The notes under the pieces are model-generated. The model saw only the letters and a list, made by a program, of their open reading frames with translations. It was not told the DNA's origin and did not search any database. Shown one piece after another: positions 18,129 to 27,328 of a DNA stretch of 64,000 bases. The stretch is from positions 2,819,501 to 2,883,500 of the forward strand of contig NZ_CP014327.1 in assembly GCF_000812665.2 (NCBI RefSeq), in the 5' to 3' direction. This stretch comes from Falsihalocynthiibacter arcticus (GTDB taxonomy: Bacteria; Pseudomonadota; Alphaproteobacteria; Rhodobacterales; Rhodobacteraceae). A program made the translations under genes and the position numbers. How positions within the stretch are numbered: the stretch's first letter is position 1; the number at the start of each line of letters is the position of its first letter.

Positions 18129-19360
18129 ATGACCGAGATTGTTATTGCACAAGATGCAGCAGTTTTAGTGGCCATCAACATCGCCAAAGCACGGCATGAA
18201 GTTTTGATAGCCATTCTAGGCAAAAAGCGCCGCCGCCGTTTGACTGTCCTCAACCAAATGGAGGACTTCCAGCGGTTGATCACATCATTGGCCAGTTATG
18301 GCCGTCCAGTGCGCGCAGCTTTTGAGGCGACTGGTAATTACCACCGCGCCTTTGCTTATCACCTCGCAACCGCAGGCTTTGAGGTGAAGTTGGTATCGTC
18401 ATGGGCTTTGGCGCGTACCCGGGAAGCTCTGCATAACAGCTGGGACAAGAACGACCCCAAGGACGCTCAGGCCATCCTTCACATGATGGAGATCGGGAAT
18501 GAGCAGTTTTATCACGACCCACTGGTGTGTGGAACGAACGACATCCAAGAGCTGTCTAAAACCCATGACACGTGTCCAAGTCAAAGACAGAACTGTGGCA
18601 CCGAGTGCTGACACATTACCTGCCGCTGTATTTACCCGAAGCCGACCGCTTTCACCGCAGCTCGCGCAGCGACTGGTTCTTTGCATTCCTTGAGCGCTAT
18701 CCATCACCACACTTTATCTCAGCCATGAGCAAGGACGCATTTACCGCTGACGCCTGGGACGTTGTGGGCCGTAAGGTTGCAAAAGAACGTTTGCTTGCTG
18801 ACATTTATGAGACCGCCAAAGCATCTGTGGGGCTGCCTATTGCTCCCGATTCTGACGCGATCGGCATGTTCCGTTTGGTCCTCGGTGAAGGTCGCAGTCT
18901 CATCGCGCAACGCAATCAGATTGAGGATCGTGCCGTGGCGCTTCTCAAAGATCTGCCTGACTATCAATTGCTGACATCGGTCCCTGACATCGGTCCGGTT
19001 AACGCCCTGACCATTCTGGCGGAAGCAGGTGACCTGCGCCGGTTTGCACATCACCGACAGTTCTTAAAGTTCTGTGGAATGGACCTCGCGACGATCCAAT
19101 CGGGCACATTCCGGGGCCAAACCAAGCTGTCAAAATATGGTAATGCCCGACTGCGCCGCACCCTCTGGATGGCAGGCCAGGTCGCCATTCTGCAGCGGAC
19201 CAACAGCTTTCGAGACAAGTTCGAACGCTACATCGCGAAGGACCGCCACAACAAACATTTGCGCCGCAAAGCATATACCGCAATCGCCGCCAAGATGGCC
19301 CGTACTGTTCATGGGATCATTAAACATGGCGAACCCTATCGCCCCTTCTTTGAGGGGTGA
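18129..19360 (+). pseudogene. IS110-family transposase, frameshifted and with altered catalytic residue
   Basis: Frame one (18129-18611) gives the N-terminal DEDD RuvC-like domain: FEATGNYHR with Glu66 and DKNDPKDA with Asp109 and Asp112. The first catalytic Asp, expected as AIDIAK, reads AINIAK (Asn17, codon AAC). The frame is lost near 18572, where one missing base turns the expected THD-T-VSKSKTELWH into TCPSQRQN. Frame two (about 18572-19360) holds the C-terminal Tnp_20 domain (SVPDIGPVNALTILAEAGD; CGMDLATIQSGTFRGQ with the likely nucleophile Ser; YGNARLRRTLW). Together the pieces give about 410 residues. Two independent lesions make it non-functional unless the frameshift is a read error. 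Confidence 0.87.
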
Positions 19361-19399
19361 TCGATCGCAGAAGGACCTTTCTCTGTAAGGGCCGTGGAG

Positions 19400-19515
19400 G
19401 TAGGCAACTGACCTCGTAGATAATGTTCAGGCCTTCTGTGTTAGCGACCCGATGATCTAGTCTTAAGGACGGTGAGAGCCGCAAAAGCGTACTCTGTGTT
19501 TGTTATGGGAGAGAC
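19400..19515 (+). ncRNA. Candidate guide (bridge/seek) RNA in the IS right end
   Basis: IS110/IS1111 elements carry a non-coding RNA that pairs with target and donor DNA; in IS1111 types it lies after the transposase. Here TAGATAATG (19417-19425) matches the reconstructed target strand TAGATAACG with one G-U-compatible change. TCTGT (19435-19439) can pair with the other half, ACGGA, with one G-U pair. Further on, TATGGGA (19504-19510) resembles the element end CATAGGA allowing wobble. The RNA ends are guesses; no promoter was identified. Confidence 0.4.
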
Positions 19516-19620
19516 TGTCGTTGACCAAAAAGCCGAACTAAGCCATGCTTTGAACGTGTTGAGACGCCTCGACACGACAATGACCTGATGCCAAATCAGC
19601 CAAATATTCCGCGCATAGGA

Positions 19621-19783
19621 CGTTATCTATGACGAATACGTTGATACCGGCACCGGTATATTCGTTCCAAAGGGACACACCCCCATAAGTGCCAACGATA
19701 TTAAGATCAAACAGCCCAGACCCCGAATTGCGAAGATGCCATTGTTGGCTCAGCATTGGGTCATTTACAATTGGATGGGGCAT
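19621..19783 (-). pseudogene. Subtilisin-like protease, N-terminal part
   Basis: ATG 19783, preceded by AAGGA, starts MPHPIVNDPMLSQQWHLRN, followed by VSLWNEYTGAGINVFVIDN, which holds the catalytic Asp (VID). The frame then enters the IS and ends at 19538 with unrelated residues. There is no N-terminal signal peptide, which suits export by type I secretion through the RTX C-terminus. The 106-residue exported protein gene lies just upstream and may have shared its transcript. Confidence 0.8.
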
Positions 19784-19864
19784 TCGGAAATCCTTGTTTG
19801 GTGAAATTTTAAACTCAAACGGCGACCGGCAGGGGGGCATCGAGGTTTGGGTTTTCCGTCCTCG

Positions 19865-20185
19865 TTAAAATACAGTGGTTTCTTGCGCCACGACGACACG
19901 TCCGAGGCAGTCGGTCACGATGGCGTAGACGCCGCTTACAACGACGTGCGTTCCCATCGGAATTTCTGGCGAAATATACGAAATAGCGATGAGCGTTCCA
20001 TCGTTGGTTTTGATTTGCGGGCAGTCAACGCCATTGGCCCGCGTAACAAGGGAGCCGGAAACCGTCACCTGTTCACGGCCATTATTCTGTGCGGTTATAT
20101 TCTCACCCGATGCATGGCGGACAAAGAGGCTTGCACTCAATACCGCCAAAACAAGGCAGAGAATGGATGATGATTTCCTAATCAT
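19865..20185 (-). CDS. Small exported protein of unknown function
   Basis: The 106-residue product has a signal peptide (about residues 1-27, IRKSSSILCLVLAVLSASLF) and a short mature part predicted to be rich in beta strands (VTVSGSLVTRANGVDCPQIK; VVVSGVYAIVTDCLGRVVV) with two Cys that could form a disulfide. I do not recognise a function. It lies 81 bp upstream of the broken protease on the same strand, so it may be an inhibitor or partner of that enzyme, but this is only a positional guess. Confidence 0.6.
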   Translation of the reverse strand: MIRKSSSILCLVLAVLSASLFVRHASGENITAQNNGREQVTVSGSLVTRANGVDCPQIKTNDGTLIAISYISPEIPMGTHVVVSGVYAIVTDCLGRVVVAQETTVF

Positions 20186-20623
20186 CTGATAGTTCCGCCC
20201 ATTTCATTTATTAACAATGTGTTAACATGTAGGCTGAGAGGGCGGTTTAATCCATATTGTTTTGACCAACGCGTTTTCTAAATAATTAAAATTTGTTGTT
20301 CTTGCTCAGACGGCAGTTGGTATTGGGAATATTGTTTCCGCTTGAAATAGTAGTTTTTTGCTGAAGGTTCGGGCTGATATCCAATCTCTTCCGGCTGATA
20401 TCCGATAACAATGGCACGTGATGTTGGGAGAGTGTTTGTGCTAACATTATGAAAGATAATGGTAATTTCCCGTTTTTGCGACCGCTACGGCAGGCGCTCC
20501 ATTTCGAGAAATTGAGTGGATTGCTCCTAGTGGTTAGGGTAGACTGGTTTTAGTCAACGTATGCTGAGGAAACCCCTCAGTGAACAAGATACCGAGGTCA
20601 TCAAAATTCTGAAGGGAATTAAC
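20186..20623. other. Intergenic region, 438 bp
   Basis: No supported gene. It includes a GTTAAC-containing repeat (TTAACAATGTGTTAACAT near 20211) between the two divergent exported-protein genes, and A/T-rich stretches that may hold their promoters. I see nothing else. Confidence 0.4.
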
Positions 20624-20998
20624 ATGCTCAAACTTACGAAAATTTCAGTCGTGCCACTTCTATTCTTGGCCACCGCATGTACGAATACAGGGGCGGGTTA
20701 TACGCCAATCATCGACGGACCTGTGAGCGCAAACTACAACTACGATCTCTCGCAATGTCAAAACCTCGCGGCCTCCCAGCCCCTTGTTGACGAAGGTACT
20801 ATCGGTACGGTCGCAACAGCTGCTGCCGTTGGTGGCGCCGCATCCGCGATTTCAAAAGGGAGCACGTACCAATCTGGCCGTGGTGTTGCAATCGGAGCGC
20901 TCGTCGGCGCTACTGGGAGCGCACTGCAGAACAACTCTAACCGCGAAGTCTTGGTTAGAAACTGTATGCGCGGCCGCGGCTATAATGTCGTAGGTTGA
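20624..20998 (+). CDS. Small glycine-zipper lipoprotein
   Basis: The 124-residue product starts at ATG 20624 (GAAGGGA upstream) with a lipoprotein signal ending in a lipobox (LATAC; Cys ~19), so it is probably anchored to the outer membrane. The middle is rich in Gly and Ala with zipper-like spacing (TVATAAAVGGAASAIS; GVAIGALVGATGSAL), as in small outer-membrane lipoproteins of the glycine-zipper group. The C-terminus has VRNCMRGRGYNVVG. Role unknown, perhaps in envelope structure. An in-frame ATG at 20561 would destroy the signal and is not preferred. Confidence 0.75.
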   Translation: MLKLTKISVVPLLFLATACTNTGAGYTPIIDGPVSANYNYDLSQCQNLAASQPLVDEGTIGTVATAAAVGGAASAISKGSTYQSGRGVAIGALVGATGSALQNNSNREVLVRNCMRGRGYNVVG

Positions 20999-21087
20999 TC
21001 GATCTAAGCTGTGCGTCGCATGGCTTAAACACGAAGCGTTTCTAAAGACGTCCTTATCGCCGCTGCCTAGAAATAGGTGGCGGCGAA

Positions 21088-21468
21088 CTAGTGTGAGGGG
21101 TCGTTGAAGACCCAGCGCCTGCTCAACAGATATGTAAAACCCGCAACCAAAAGAGTGGCCAAAGCGAGGGCGCTCGACGGGGACATAAGATTGAGCCCGA
21201 CAAGGCTCGCCAAGATCAATTCATTCAGCAAAAAACCGAGCGCCGACGTTGTTAAGAAACGAGGTGCCGTCTTGCCCAAGGGGAGGTTGTGATTGTTAAA
21301 GGTGAAGCTGTGGTGGCCCCAAAAACTCACAATAAGCGCGGTAATATAGGCGAGGAAATTTGCGACCAAAGGGTTCAATCCAAACCGAATCCACAGGATG
21401 CCAACCGTGATATGAACCAAGGTTGCCAAGCCGCCAACTAGTCCGAATTTCAGAACACTTTTGAGCAT
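21088..21468 (-). CDS. GtrA-family membrane protein
   Basis: The 126-residue protein has four hydrophobic segments (LKFGLVGGLATLVHITVG; NFLAYITALIVSFWGHHSFT; FLTTSALGFLLNELILASL; ALALATLLVAGFTYLL) and the RRWVF end typical of GtrA. GtrA proteins are thought to help move polyprenyl-phosphate-linked sugars across the inner membrane. Its start overlaps the stop of the restored GT2 gene by one base (TGATG). It forms an operon with that gene and the ArnT-like transferase, so the set probably decorates a surface glycolipid. Confidence 0.82.
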   Translation of the reverse strand: MLKSVLKFGLVGGLATLVHITVGILWIRFGLNPLVANFLAYITALIVSFWGHHSFTFNNHNLPLGKTAPRFLTTSALGFLLNELILASLVGLNLMSPSSALALATLLVAGFTYLLSRRWVFNDPSH

Positions 21469-22471
21469 CAATCGTCCTGATTTTCTGGTCGTGAAATCTC
21501 GGCGACAATGAAGCCGGGGCGGCCTTTGACCTCGGTGAAAACGCGCGCAAGGTATTCGCCGATCACCCCAATTGAGATCAACTGAATCCCCCCAAAAAGA
21601 AGATAGCGACGGTAATGGTGGCGAAACCGGGGGTATCAACGCCCCAGATGATGGTTTTGGCGAAGATCCAAAGGCCATATAGAATTGAGAGAATAGCCAA
21701 AACACTCCCGACACCCGTCCAAACCCGCAGCGGGAAATTGGTGAAGGAGGTAATACCCGTGAGGGCCAGTTTGAAGAGGGCGCTGAAACCAAAACTTGAG
21801 CGCCCAGAGGTGCGTTGTTTCATTTCAATAGGGACGGCCTTGGTCTTGAAACCAATCCATCCATAGAGCCCTTTCATGAAGCGGTTACGTTCGGGTAGGG
21901 CACATAAAGCATCGACAACATTACGGTTCATCACGCGGAAATCGCGAGCATCTTGCGGGATAACAACATCGCTTCCCATTGATAGCAGCTTGTAAAACGC
22001 CGAAGTAAATAAACGTTTTGGAACGGATTCATCGTCGCGATTTCCGCGCACAGCATAGACCATTTCATAGCCATTTTTAAGCTCGCCCAGCATTTCTTCT
22101 AAATAGGAAATAGGTTCTTGCAGGTCTGCGTCGATGATCGCCACGATATTGCCTGTGGACGCGCTCAATCCCGCCGAAATCGCGTGCTCCTTACCAAAAT
22201 TGCGCGACAACCGCAGGACAGAAACGGGGAAATGCTGGCCCATGTTGCTTGCGGTTTTGAAGGTGGCGTCGGCACTTCCGTCATCGACAACGATAATTTC
22301 GGTGGAAATATTGAGGCGCACCACTTCCGACATGATCGCATTGATGGTCTGCTCAATATTGCCTTCCTCATTATGCGCAGGCACGACAATGGAGAGGTCG
22401 GGAAGGGGGGCTTTCACTCTCAATTCTGACGTGTCGGTTGTGGGGCCCTTGTGTGTTTTCGTGGCATTCAT
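21468..22471 (-). CDS. GT2 polyprenyl-phosphate glycosyltransferase, frameshifted near the C-terminus
   Basis: The first ~295 residues form a GtrB/DPM1-like GT-A domain (LSIVVPAHNEEGNIEQTI; IIVVDDGSADATF; IVAIIDADLQEP; RDFRVMNRNVVDAL) and two membrane helices. It would transfer a sugar from a nucleotide donor to polyprenyl phosphate. As given, the frame stops at 21578 after FFLGGFS. One more base in the G6 run (C6 at 21588-21593 on the plus strand) restores LISIGVIGEYLARVF and a normal end, SRPENQDD, with a stop at 21468-21470 overlapping gtrA. The gene follows the ArnT-like gene without a gap. Either a recent mutation or a read error. Confidence 0.82.
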
Positions 22472-23983
22472 CTAATTACCCTCAATTTTTTCGATCAGAA
22501 CGGCTTTGCGCCCGAATTCACCAAGGTATGTGAACCTGTCACCGAAGGCCTGTTCAACCTCCGCTTTCTGCCGCGGTTCGACAAGAAGGACGTCGGTTTT
22601 ACCATTGTCAGCTAGGCCGGAAATCGCATCGAAATCCGCCAAAACCTGAACCTTGCCTTTGGTATAGAATTCCAGAGAATAGCTTCTGCCACCCAAAAGG
22701 TTAAAGACGGGGGCCTCAACGCGTTGGGACGCGATTTTGACAGTCGACTTGTGGGAGCGAAGGTCCAGACTGTCGGGAGAAATCGCAAGGACGGCACAGA
22801 GTAGCACAAAGACGCCGATCATGAGTGCCATCCCAGAGCCAAACAGAATGCGCACTGTTTTCGTCGGTGTGGCGCCAAAAATATCCACGGTTAGTATCGT
22901 TAACAACAGCGCCGCAGCGGGCAGGCCGGGCAGGACGTAGGACGCCAAAATGTTGGCCGCAGGCGTAAAGAGGATCATCGGCGCGATGGTCCACAGAAGC
23001 AAGTAGGAGCGAAGACCCGCGCTATCCAGCCTGAACGCCGTGCGCAATTTACGCGGGAAAAACAACATGTATCCGCCAATAAGCGACCACGGCAAAGCCG
23101 CCAAAATCCAACCCAGCCAAATGCTGCCCTTGGCGCGCGAATGTCCCGACCCGTATAAATCGCCTTGCCACCCCGAGACAACAAACCGCTCATAATGCTC
23201 GCCGATAATGAAATACCGCAGGAAGCCGGGTGTTTTCTGCTCGGCGAGATAGTACCATGGAGCAGTGAGAATGACGGCAAGCAACATCCCCGTGATCCAC
23301 GGCAGGTATTGCAAAACGCGCCAGCGCCAGCCGATCAGCAGCCATAGAAAAATTGGAATACCTGTAAGGACGACCGCAACAGGACCCTTAGCCAGCATGC
23401 CAATTGCGAGCCCTACAAAGAAGAGATGCCCCGCGATACGCGCCGCTTTGCCCTGTGTCGCAATCGACCAAAACGCCATCATCGAGAGAGTCGTTCCAAA
23501 AGCCATCGCTAAATCGGTCATAACAAATGCCGACGCCCCGAAAAACAATCCCGTAGACGACAAAACGCAAACAGAGATCAAAGCGGCGTTGGTGCCAACA
23601 ATGGTTTTGGCCCACTTATAGAAGAAAAGGAGCAGCAAGAGCGCCGCTAGAAAGATAAATATGCGCGCGCCAAATTCGTTTTCGCCAAAGAGGTTTATAC
23701 CCGCAGCGGAGAGCCATGTATGTAGGGGCGGCTTGCCCCAAAACGGAATGCCGTAATCAAACTGTGGGGTGATGAAATCGCGGGTTTCAATCATCTTACG
23801 GGCGATCTCGCCGTAGCGCGACTCGGTGGTATCCGTCAGCGGCAATAGGAAGATCGCGACGATTCGTGTGATGAAAAGCAGGAACAGGCTACCGTAGATA
23901 TACGGCAAATAGGTCACTTTGAGGTGGAGTGTGGCCGGTTCAGGCTCGTTTTGCACGGTGTTTGCGTCGCCGAAAGAAGCCAT
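22472..23983 (-). CDS. ArnT-like GT39-family glycosyltransferase
   Basis: The 503-residue integral membrane protein has an acidic first loop (TESRYGEIARKMIETRDF) and a WGKPPLHTWL motif, as in ArnT and PMT_2-type transferases that use polyprenyl-phosphate sugars on the periplasmic face. About ten or more hydrophobic helices follow, then a soluble C-terminal part. ATG 23983 is preferred to TTG 23995 since GGGGA lies at a suitable distance. With the GT2 and GtrA genes it forms a three-gene operon for building, flipping and attaching a lipid-linked sugar. The acceptor (lipid A, protein or other glycan) is unknown. Confidence 0.83.
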   Translation of the reverse strand: MASFGDANTVQNEPEPATLHLKVTYLPYIYGSLFLLFITRIVAIFLLPLTDTTESRYGEIARKMIETRDFITPQFDYGIPFWGKPPLHTWLSAAGINLFGENEFGARIFIFLAALLLLLFFYKWAKTIVGTNAALISVCVLSSTGLFFGASAFVMTDLAMAFGTTLSMMAFWSIATQGKAARIAGHLFFVGLAIGMLAKGPVAVVLTGIPIFLWLLIGWRWRVLQYLPWITGMLLAVILTAPWYYLAEQKTPGFLRYFIIGEHYERFVVSGWQGDLYGSGHSRAKGSIWLGWILAALPWSLIGGYMLFFPRKLRTAFRLDSAGLRSYLLLWTIAPMILFTPAANILASYVLPGLPAAALLLTILTVDIFGATPTKTVRILFGSGMALMIGVFVLLCAVLAISPDSLDLRSHKSTVKIASQRVEAPVFNLLGGRSYSLEFYTKGKVQVLADFDAISGLADNGKTDVLLVEPRQKAEVEQAFGDRFTYLGEFGRKAVLIEKIEGN

Positions 23984-24318
23984 GATGTTCCCCAAGTCTA
24001 AGGGAAGCTTCCTGCATTCCCAGTTTTTTGGGAAGTCTAAGCGAAGGGGCGTGTCGCAACAATCAACAATTTTCCCCTAGAAAATAAATGGTTACAGTTT
24101 AGAGCAATGTAAATGTGTTGGACTGGATAGATCAATACAAGGGACGCGGGGCTTTTATCCCCGAAGGTACAGATAGTAAAATAAGGGTATGTGTTAGAAA
24201 TACCCATCTGGAAAACTCTACATACGGGTTGGATTTCTTTAAGTTACTTGTTCGTGCTTTGTGATAGGATTGAGGCTGGTTATTCTGGCTTTCTTCTCAA
24301 ATTCAACAGGGGTTTCAT
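23984..24318. other. Divergent intergenic region, 335 bp
   Basis: No convincing gene. A short frame from 24191 towards the mipA-like gene is out of phase with it and shows no protein features. Promoters for both flanking genes should be here. Confidence 0.4.
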
Positions 24319-25146
24319 TTGGCTCGCTTCAATATTTCCGACACTTGCATCTGGATTACGCTGGGTGCTTCGTTGCTTGCTTTGCCGGCTGTGGCGCAAG
24401 AAACCCTCAGTATTTTCGACGAGAATGGGTATTTGGATTCTGCGGACCCAGATATGGTTATTGGGATACGACTTGGCGCTCAAAGAGAGTCGGCGTATTT
24501 CGGGTCCTCAGATTTGGAAAGCGGACCAGGAGGTTCGGTTCGATTTGACTATGTTCGGTTTCCGAACGGGTTTGAATACGGATCAGGACAGACCGTTGGA
24601 TATCGAACTGGCTGGGGCTTGCGTGGCTCGGCACGGTTTATTGGCGAGCGAAACTCGGCGGATTACTCTGAGTTGGCCGGCCTATCGGATGTGGATTGGA
24701 CACAGGAATTTGGCTTTGGGGTTGGCTACGAGGAAAAACATTTTCGCGGATTTGCCGATGTTAGATATGGCTTCTTTGGGCATGAATCCTTTGTCGGCGA
24801 GGCTGGTTTTGACGTTATAGCAACTCCCGCCGAAGGGTGGACACTGACGCTCGGCCCCCGATTGCTGATTGGGAGCGACAAATATACCCAGACATATTTT
24901 GGCATCACGGCGGACGAAGCGGCCGCGAGCCAATATTCTGAATACGCCCCGAATGGCGGACTCGTTTCGGCTGGTGTGGTGTTGGGCGCGCGGTACGATT
25001 TCAACGAACGTTGGGGGATTGAAGCTGTGGCTGGTTATAGTCGTTTCATGGGCGACGCTGGGAATTCGCCAATCGTCCTTGGCGGGTCGGACGAAAGCCT
25101 GAAAATCGAGGTCGGCATTACACGTCGCATCAGCGTCGATTTCTAA
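24319..25146 (+). CDS. MipA/OmpV-family outer-membrane beta-barrel protein
   Basis: The 275-residue protein starts at TTG 24319 (CAGGGG upstream) with a signal peptide ending ALPAVAQE. Alternating strands rich in Gly and aromatic residues follow (VIGIRLGAQRESAYFG; GFGVGYEEKHFRGFADVRYG; GWTLTLGPRLLIGSDKY) and it ends in a Phe (RISVDF), as usual for outer-membrane barrels. MipA/OmpV proteins are linked to peptidoglycan scaffolding or small-molecule passage; the role here is unknown. It stands alone. Confidence 0.8.
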   Translation: MARFNISDTCIWITLGASLLALPAVAQETLSIFDENGYLDSADPDMVIGIRLGAQRESAYFGSSDLESGPGGSVRFDYVRFPNGFEYGSGQTVGYRTGWGLRGSARFIGERNSADYSELAGLSDVDWTQEFGFGVGYEEKHFRGFADVRYGFFGHESFVGEAGFDVIATPAEGWTLTLGPRLLIGSDKYTQTYFGITADEAAASQYSEYAPNGGLVSAGVVLGARYDFNERWGIEAVAGYSRFMGDAGNSPIVLGGSDESLKIEVGITRRISVDF

Positions 25147-25215
25147 AGGTTTCGATTAAAACATTGCCACAGAAGATCATAGGCACCTGCATTTACGCAG
25201 ATGCCTATGAAGCGT

Positions 25216-26103
25216 TTAATTCAGGTATTTTTCGAAATGGGCGAGGGTGCGATCCCATGCCAGTGTTGCGGCTGCCTCGTCGTAGCGCGGCGTTGTGTCA
25301 TTATGGAACCCGTGATTTACGCCTTCATAAATGAATGCTTCATAGGTTTTCCCTTCCGCATTCAGAGCGGCCTCATAGGCGGGCCAACCTGCATTCACGC
25401 GCTCGTCCAATTCGCCGTAGTGGATGAGGAGGGGGGCCTCAATCGCGGCCACTTCTTCGGCGGTGGGTTGGCGTCCATAGAAAGGCACAGCCGCCGCCAG
25501 ATTTGGATAGGCCACCGCCAAAGCATTGGACACACCGCCGCCATAACAGAAACCCACAACCCCAACTTTGCCAGTACTTTGTTCGTAATCCACAAGGAAT
25601 TCGAAGGCGGCAAAGAAATCTTCCATCAGTTTGGTGCTGTCGAGTTCTTTTTGCATGTCGCGCCCGTCGTCATCATTTCCGGGATAGCCGCCAAGTGGTG
25701 TTAAACCGTCGGGGCCAAACGCAAGAAACCCCGCCTTGGCCAATCGACGCACGACGTCCTCGATATAGGGGTTTAAGCCGCGATTTTCATGCACAACCAA
25801 AACGGCGGGGAGCTTTCCAGTGGCGCCCGCCGGCTTTGCCATAAGACCTTTGATTGTGCCATGACCTTCGGGGCTTTCATACTCCACAGTCATCGTTTCA
25901 ATGTCGGGGTCATCGGGGGCAACTTGTTGCGCAAGTGCATAATTTGGTTGCAAACTTTCAAGGACTGCCGTGGCAGCGACACCCGCCGCAGCATAGCGGG
26001 TCGCATTAGACAGGAATTCTCGTTTTGTCATTTTTCCATGAACGTATCCGTCGTATAATTCGAGTAATTTCGGGTTGAAATCAGAGGCCTTTTTCCGGTT
26101 CAT
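25216..26103 (-). CDS. Exported dienelactone hydrolase-family protein
   Basis: The 295-residue alpha/beta hydrolase has the DLH catalytic set: Glu in VVHENRG, nucleophile Cys in GFCYGGG, Asp in GELDERVN and His in NHGFHND. The N-terminal ~60 residues precede the domain and contain [21 protein letters not shown], a Tat-like export signal with KR in place of RR. It may therefore act in the periplasm on lactones or esters. ATG 26103 (TTGGGAG upstream) is preferred to TTG 26118. The substrate cannot be read from the sequence. Confidence 0.85.
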   Translation of the reverse strand: MNRKKASDFNPKLLELYDGYVHGKMTKREFLSNATRYAAAGVAATAVLESLQPNYALAQQVAPDDPDIETMTVEYESPEGHGTIKGLMAKPAGATGKLPAVLVVHENRGLNPYIEDVVRRLAKAGFLAFGPDGLTPLGGYPGNDDDGRDMQKELDSTKLMEDFFAAFEFLVDYEQSTGKVGVVGFCYGGGVSNALAVAYPNLAAAVPFYGRQPTAEEVAAIEAPLLIHYGELDERVNAGWPAYEAALNAEGKTYEAFIYEGVNHGFHNDTTPRYDEAAATLAWDRTLAHFEKYLN

Positions 26104-26386
26104 TTTAGAAACTCCCAATGTTGTTGAATGTCAAAATACAGCGTTCAAAACACAAAATAGGCCATTATTGAAGATTTGGCCAAGCCTAAATTATGGTCGA
26201 ATTCTCATGGGAGTCCACTTATTTTCTGGCTCCAATAGGGGGTCTCAGGGCGCATTGGGTGTCGGATATCGTCTTTACAGAGTGTGCGTCGCGTTGCAAT
26301 TATCGTTTCAAAACGGTCCTATGGGGCAATAGTTGACCGCCAATGCGTGGGCTCTCAAAGAGGGCGAAAGGTGCCGGTGTAGATAA

Positions 26387-27328
26387 TTGGAATCTAGTTT
26401 TACAAAATTCAAAGACCGTATCTGGTTTTCCGTTGATCGCGGCACAAAACGCCTCGCAACTGCACCTAAGCCTCTTCAAGATGTTGGGTATTCCATCGTT
26501 CGGAGCGTGTTGTGGGCTGCATATTACCTACCGGGCAGTCCGCTCATGGAAACAGCTTTGGGTTTGTCAAAGGTTGTGTCGCAAGGCCCGCCACGATTGC
26601 TATATCGAGGTTTCGTAGAGCGGTTTATTCTGGCGTTGCGCCGGATGGAGCGTTTGCGGTTGGGGAAGACGGATGAAATTGATCGGCTGCTCGTGATCCC
26701 GGAGGAAGCGCGGCTTAAAGCGTCGCTACAGGAAGGCAAGGGCGTGTTGCTTGTCATGCCGCATTGTCATGGGTCGGTGCTAATGGTGCGCGCCTTGGCT
26801 GCGCGGTTCCCCACGTTGATGCTTGTGCGCGAACCCGCAAAAGAGTCGCGCGCGATCACACAGCGGCCATATTACACTCATATCGGCTGTGAGTTATTTG
26901 ACGTGCGGCGCAACGGCGATGCGCTTGTGGCGCGCGCGGTGCTCAAGGCACTTCGGCAAGGCAAGATCGTGGTCGGTGTGGTGGATCGGATCAAAACGGC
27001 GCCCCCCGTCGATGCTCCTGTCAACAAGAGTGGCGATACCGTTCGTGCCATCGTTTTTGGCGAAGCTGCAGGGGTTGTGGGGTGGCCTGCGCGGTTTGCT
27101 GCAAAATGTGATGCCGCAATCCTTCCGGTGATGGTTGAGCAAACGCCCGAGCATTTGACACTGCATTTTGGCGACGTTATCACACCGACGGATCCCCTTG
27201 AAACCACTCAAAACTGGATCGCCGCGCTTGAACCTCTCCTCCGCAGATTTCCTTGCGACTGGGGGTTTGTATATGACAAACATTGGGCTCGGTTGCTGCG
27301 TAAGGCAACTAAATCGTCACATTCCTAG
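26387..27328 (+). CDS. LpxL/HtrB-like lysophospholipid acyltransferase family protein
   Basis: The 313-residue protein has the acyltransferase catalytic motif in a variant form (VMPHCHGSVLMVRAL, where HxxxxD/E would be usual), then PTLMLVREPAK and an acceptor-binding region GVVDRIKTAPP. The family transfers acyl chains to lipid A precursors or glycerolipids at the inner membrane. The HCHGS variant puts catalytic activity in some doubt. The start used is TTG 26387; there is no strong ribosome site, so it may begin later. Confidence 0.65.
   Translation: MESSFTKFKDRIWFSVDRGTKRLATAPKPLQDVGYSIVRSVLWAAYYLPGSPLMETALGLSKVVSQGPPRLLYRGFVERFILALRRMERLRLGKTDEIDRLLVIPEEARLKASLQEGKGVLLVMPHCHGSVLMVRALAARFPTLMLVREPAKESRAITQRPYYTHIGCELFDVRRNGDALVARAVLKALRQGKIVVGVVDRIKTAPPVDAPVNKSGDTVRAIVFGEAAGVVGWPARFAAKCDAAILPVMVEQTPEHLTLHFGDVITPTDPLETTQNWIAALEPLLRRFPCDWGFVYDKHWARLLRKATKSSHS

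Larger units (their letters stand above)
17992..19620 (+). mobile_element. IS110-family (IS1111-like) insertion sequence, 1629 bp
   Basis: The ends can be set because the element splits a readable gene. Left of it the host ends GTCAAATCCGT, right of it the host resumes CGTTATCTATGACG, and joining them restores VFVIDNGFDYTHKDL in the protease. CGT occurs at both junctions, as a shared core or short duplication. The element has a DEDD-type transposase, 137 bp of non-coding left end and 260 bp of non-coding right end. Imperfect subterminal inverted repeats around CGGAAT (left ~18000, right ~19609) fit the IS1111 group. The transposase looks dead, so this copy is probably immobile on its own. Confidence 0.82.

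Noticed and set aside
24191-24820. 209-codon plus-strand frame overlapping the MipA-like gene
   Set aside because: Out of phase with the barrel protein, without a signal peptide or motif. The frame from TTG 24319 gives a clean leader and an outer-membrane-type C-terminal Phe.
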